Origin: Aquirhabdus sp.
GTDB taxonomy: Bacteria > Pseudomonadota > Gammaproteobacteria > Pseudomonadales > Moraxellaceae
Length of the DNA: 64,000 nucleotides
NCBI GenBank assembly: GCA_030149815.1
Contig: JASLHI010000007.1
Span: forward strand, 1-64,000
Direction of reading: 5' to 3'
The notes under the pieces: generated by a model
Databases searched by the model: none
What the model was told of the DNA's origin: nothing
Seen by the model: only the letters and a program-made list of their open reading frames with translations
Part shown: positions 61,507 through 64,000 of the stretch, in pieces
Layout: every line of letters begins with the position of its first letter
Numbering within the stretch: the first letter of the stretch is position 1
Translations under genes and position numbers: made by a program

Positions 61507-63699
61507 TCAAATCCCAAACCGTGTCACACTTGGAAAGTCGAGTAAAATTCGCATCTCTTGAATCAAACGCGCCAAGTGATTGCGGTCACGCACCAAGACT
61601 GACAAATTACTAGAATCTTCATGGCTTTCTAGGCGCTCAACGCCACCTTGAAAACGACGAACCAGATAAATGAGCTCGGTACTTTCATCATCCGTCAGCG
61701 CACGATCAATCTTTAGATGAGCAGGAAAACGTGGATCTGTATCCGTAGAATCTTGCCAACGCAAATGCACGACATTCTCTGGATGACGACTGAGTTCATG
61801 TACCAGATTACGGCAACGACTCCGATGCACCACCAGACCACGACGTGTTAAATGCCCTTCAATCGGATCACCTAGAATCGGCACACAACATGGCGCATAG
61901 CGCACATCTAATCCATCAGCACCTGCGATCAGATTATTGGAATGAGTAGATAAAGAAGATGATGTCGATTTGAGTTTTGATAATTGCGATAACAATCGTG
62001 TCGCAACTAATTGCGGCAATAACGCACCAACTGCAATTTTTTCAAAGAGTTGATCTTTACTTTTTAGTTTTTGCCAAGTCAAAACATCATGCCAGTCGTG
62101 CTCTGACATATCACGAATATCAAGCTGATATAGCTGTAATGCTCGATTCAAAGCCTGCTGACCCAAAGTCAGACGATCTGTAGGATCTGATGCTTTTAAC
62201 ACTTGCTGAATCGCACGGCGAGCCTTACGCGTATTCACAAAACCCAGCCAATCTGGATTTGGGGTCGCTAACTCATCCGTCACAATTTCAACGGTTTGGC
62301 CACTGATCAAAGGTGTTGCAAGCGGACACGCCACGCCATCTACTTTCGCCGCTACAGCATGATTACCCAGATATAAACTGGCTGCATAGGCAAAATCGAC
62401 TGCCGTCGCACCTTGAGGCAACTCATGCAAATCACCGTCTTTGGTATAAACCGAGATTTTTTCTCGGTGCAAATAATCCAGCAGTGCATCAAAGGTATTT
62501 GTCGCGCAATCTTTATCGATCAATTCCCCCAAATTACGCAGCGACGCTTGAATTGCAGAACGAGACGATTGCAAGGCTGTTTCGCCTAAGACCACGCCAA
62601 GCTGTGCCGTTTCACGCATTAGTCGTGTACGCAGGGTAATATCAAGTCGCCCCCGCTCATCGCTCAGTGACAACAATAAGGCTTGATTGCCACCAGGCAA
62701 AGGATTGCGAATATGATCCGTCAATTGAGACCAGACAAAATGATCACACACGACACTTGCAAGTTGATCACATTCTGCGATTGTTTCCAGCTCAATCTCA
62801 TATGCATGAGTATGCAATAACGTATACAAATCCGCATGCTCATTTAAGAAGCGTTGATACAGCATAATGTCGTTATTAATAGACTTCGGCTTCCCATGCA
62901 AATCATTATTAATAATAAATTTTTCTATTGCATCCGCCCAATGTTGGCGGGCCTGAATCCGATCGGCTTGATGACGTTCAAGTTCGAGATTCAAGCGGAT
63001 AAACAGTTCAGGTTCTAGATTTTGATAACAATACAGTTCAAGTTGATCGGCGATTTCATTCACACCAACTAGCCGTGCAATCGGCACAAAAATATTCAAT
63101 GTTTCCGAAGCAATTTCTTGTCGTCGATTAGGTTTTAGTGCAAAAAGCGTTGACATATTATGGAGGCGGTCTGCCAATTTAATGACAATGACGCGCGGAT
63201 CATTCAGCGTTGCAATGAGGATTTTGCGCAAAGTCGCCGCTTTATTATCATTTTTATTATTAGACACAGTAAGTTTGGTCAAACCATCAACCAAATCTGC
63301 AACCGTTTCTCCAAAGCGCTGAATAATTTCTTCTTTACTAATATCCGTGTCTTCGATGACATCATGCAACAAAGCGGCAATTAAACTTTCTGTATCCAGC
63401 CGCATATGCCCTAAAATTTCAGCAACTGCAATCGGATGCACGATATACGGTTCACCACTTTTACGCACTACGCCTAAATGCGCCAATTCAGCAAAGGCAC
63501 ATGCTGCCATCACTTGATCAACTTGAGCTTCGGACAAATATTCTTCTATCGTTGCGCGCAGGACTTCAGTCAAGCTCGACAAGCTGCTTCGCTCTGCCGC
63601 CGAAGTCGCTGAACTTGAAGAACCCAAGCCTGACGAAAAGGGTTGCTGGACACGAGCTTGATTGGACTCAAGATCGCGGTCTGGCTGCGCGGTGATCAT
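61507..63699 (-). CDS. spoT: (p)ppGpp hydrolase SpoT with degenerate synthetase domain
   Basis: Long RelA/SpoT homologue, 730 residues. The N-terminal HD hydrolase domain is intact: GEPYIVHPIAVAEIL and HDVIEDT (His112-Asp113...Glu116-Asp117), KLADRLHNMSTL. The following synthetase region has lost its signatures: no YxSLHT and no ExQIRT (LDITLRTRLMRE remains), so it should not make ppGpp. TGS (ISVYTKDGDLHELPQGATAVDFAYA), a conserved-Cys helical part (YAPCCVPILGDPI) and a C-terminal ACT domain follow. Moraxellaceae SpoT is known as a monofunctional hydrolase with a pseudo-synthetase; this fits. Its partner RelA is not in the window. Confidence 0.93.
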   Translation of the reverse strand: MITAQPDRDLESNQARVQQPFSSGLGSSSSATSAAERSSLSSLTEVLRATIEEYLSEAQVDQVMAACAFAELAHLGVVRKSGEPYIVHPIAVAEILGHMRLDTESLIAALLHDVIEDTDISKEEIIQRFGETVADLVDGLTKLTVSNNKNDNKAATLRKILIATLNDPRVIVIKLADRLHNMSTLFALKPNRRQEIASETLNIFVPIARLVGVNEIADQLELYCYQNLEPELFIRLNLELERHQADRIQARQHWADAIEKFIINNDLHGKPKSINNDIMLYQRFLNEHADLYTLLHTHAYEIELETIAECDQLASVVCDHFVWSQLTDHIRNPLPGGNQALLLSLSDERGRLDITLRTRLMRETAQLGVVLGETALQSSRSAIQASLRNLGELIDKDCATNTFDALLDYLHREKISVYTKDGDLHELPQGATAVDFAYAASLYLGNHAVAAKVDGVACPLATPLISGQTVEIVTDELATPNPDWLGFVNTRKARRAIQQVLKASDPTDRLTLGQQALNRALQLYQLDIRDMSEHDWHDVLTWQKLKSKDQLFEKIAVGALLPQLVATRLLSQLSKLKSTSSSLSTHSNNLIAGADGLDVRYAPCCVPILGDPIEGHLTRRGLVVHRSRCRNLVHELSRHPENVVHLRWQDSTDTDPRFPAHLKIDRALTDDESTELIYLVRRFQGGVERLESHEDSSNLSVLVRDRNHLARLIQEMRILLDFPSVTRFGI

Positions 63700-64000
63700 A
63701 AATGGTCTACAAGGAAAAGGTTACAAAAATACAGATGATCCAACCAAAACGAATGTCTAAAAAACGTTTAATGGATATACCTTATTTTGTAGCATAAAAA
63801 ATGAATTAAATGAATATATAAATACATCTGAAACAGCTTAAGCAAATCTCTTTTTTCGAAAAAACACCTGAAGCCTATACTTTTAAACGATTCAATATCA
63901 AAATTTCACATCACTTCTGCATTAATCAAAACGATTCATCTCGCGATATTGATCATGTTTTTGACTATAATGCCTTGAGTCAAAATAAACTTAGGTGAAT
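63700..64000. other. AT-rich spacer at the right edge
   Basis: About 300 bases upstream of spoT with no gene seen. A TATAAT hexamer at 63966-63971 could be a -10 box for a plus-strand gene beyond the window; no well-spaced -35 is evident. Confidence 0.35.

Noticed and set aside
63936..63971. A sigma-70 promoter at the right edge
   Set aside because: TATAAT is present but no -35 hexamer lies 16-18 bases upstream; kept only as a note in the spacer entry.
1..64000. CRISPR arrays, tRNA/rRNA genes, insertion sequences, prophage
   Set aside because: No regularly spaced repeats, no cloverleaf or rRNA core sequence noticed, and no transposase or phage structural gene among the readable frames.

Overview
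The window reads as a chromosomal segment of a gammaproteobacterium of the Moraxellaceae, Acinetobacter or a close relative. This rests on family-level resemblance of PheS, L35, the FilA-like surface proteins and the short SppA, and on a SpoT whose synthetase half has decayed, a state known in Moraxellaceae. Coding is dense, mostly on the minus strand, with small spacers and several clear Rho-independent terminators. No rRNA, tRNA, CRISPR array, insertion sequence or prophage was recognised.

Layout. 1-4.3 kb: rpmI-rplT-pheS-pheT (translation; pheT runs off the left edge). 4.5-8.2 kb: an accessory patch with an AT-rich membrane-anchored HerA-like ATPase, a DUF1851 (Tdi1-like) gene, a fragment of a duplicated hydrolase end, and an intact alpha/beta hydrolase. 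8.2-16.7 kb: envelope and competence genes (sppA, an LpxL-like acyltransferase, comEC, DUF2062, lolD-lolC, a PilZ protein). 16.8-23.7 kb: a four-gene operon of large exported Fil/DUF6160-type proteins sharing one motif after the signal peptide. 24-34.7 kb: housekeeping (dcd, MscS channel, rhodanese-grxC-secB, rsgA/orn, metG, apbC). 34.7-35.8 kb: a yefM-yoeB toxin-antitoxin pair between two copies of a duplicated segment carrying truncated HicB-like genes and the 3' end of apbC.

36-42.5 kb: rsmE, waaA, prfB (with the programmed +1 frameshift), an HPP-CBS protein and recJ. 42.6-43.8 kb: three consecutive exported histidine-rich proteins. 44-48.8 kb: pdxH, glmM, a Nudix-like protein, guaB. 49-50.6 kb: a two-gene unit of a putative PD-(D/E)xK nuclease and a small membrane protein, a candidate for an undescribed defence-type module. 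50.7-57 kb: lipoprotein, epimerase, and the pyruvate dehydrogenase pair aceE-aceF. 57.3-64 kb: an outer-membrane-type protein, three tandem paralogous membrane proteins, rarA, DUF1877 and spoT.

Two families of small palindromic repeats lie between genes: GTAG-headed REP-like hairpins (7.3 and 10.5 kb) and a TTCGACAAGCTCA-type inverted pair (31.1 and 47.2 kb). All assignments are from reading the sequence and from family knowledge; no database search was possible. Start codons were moved inward from the longest frame where a ribosome binding site or the family's usual N terminus supports it.
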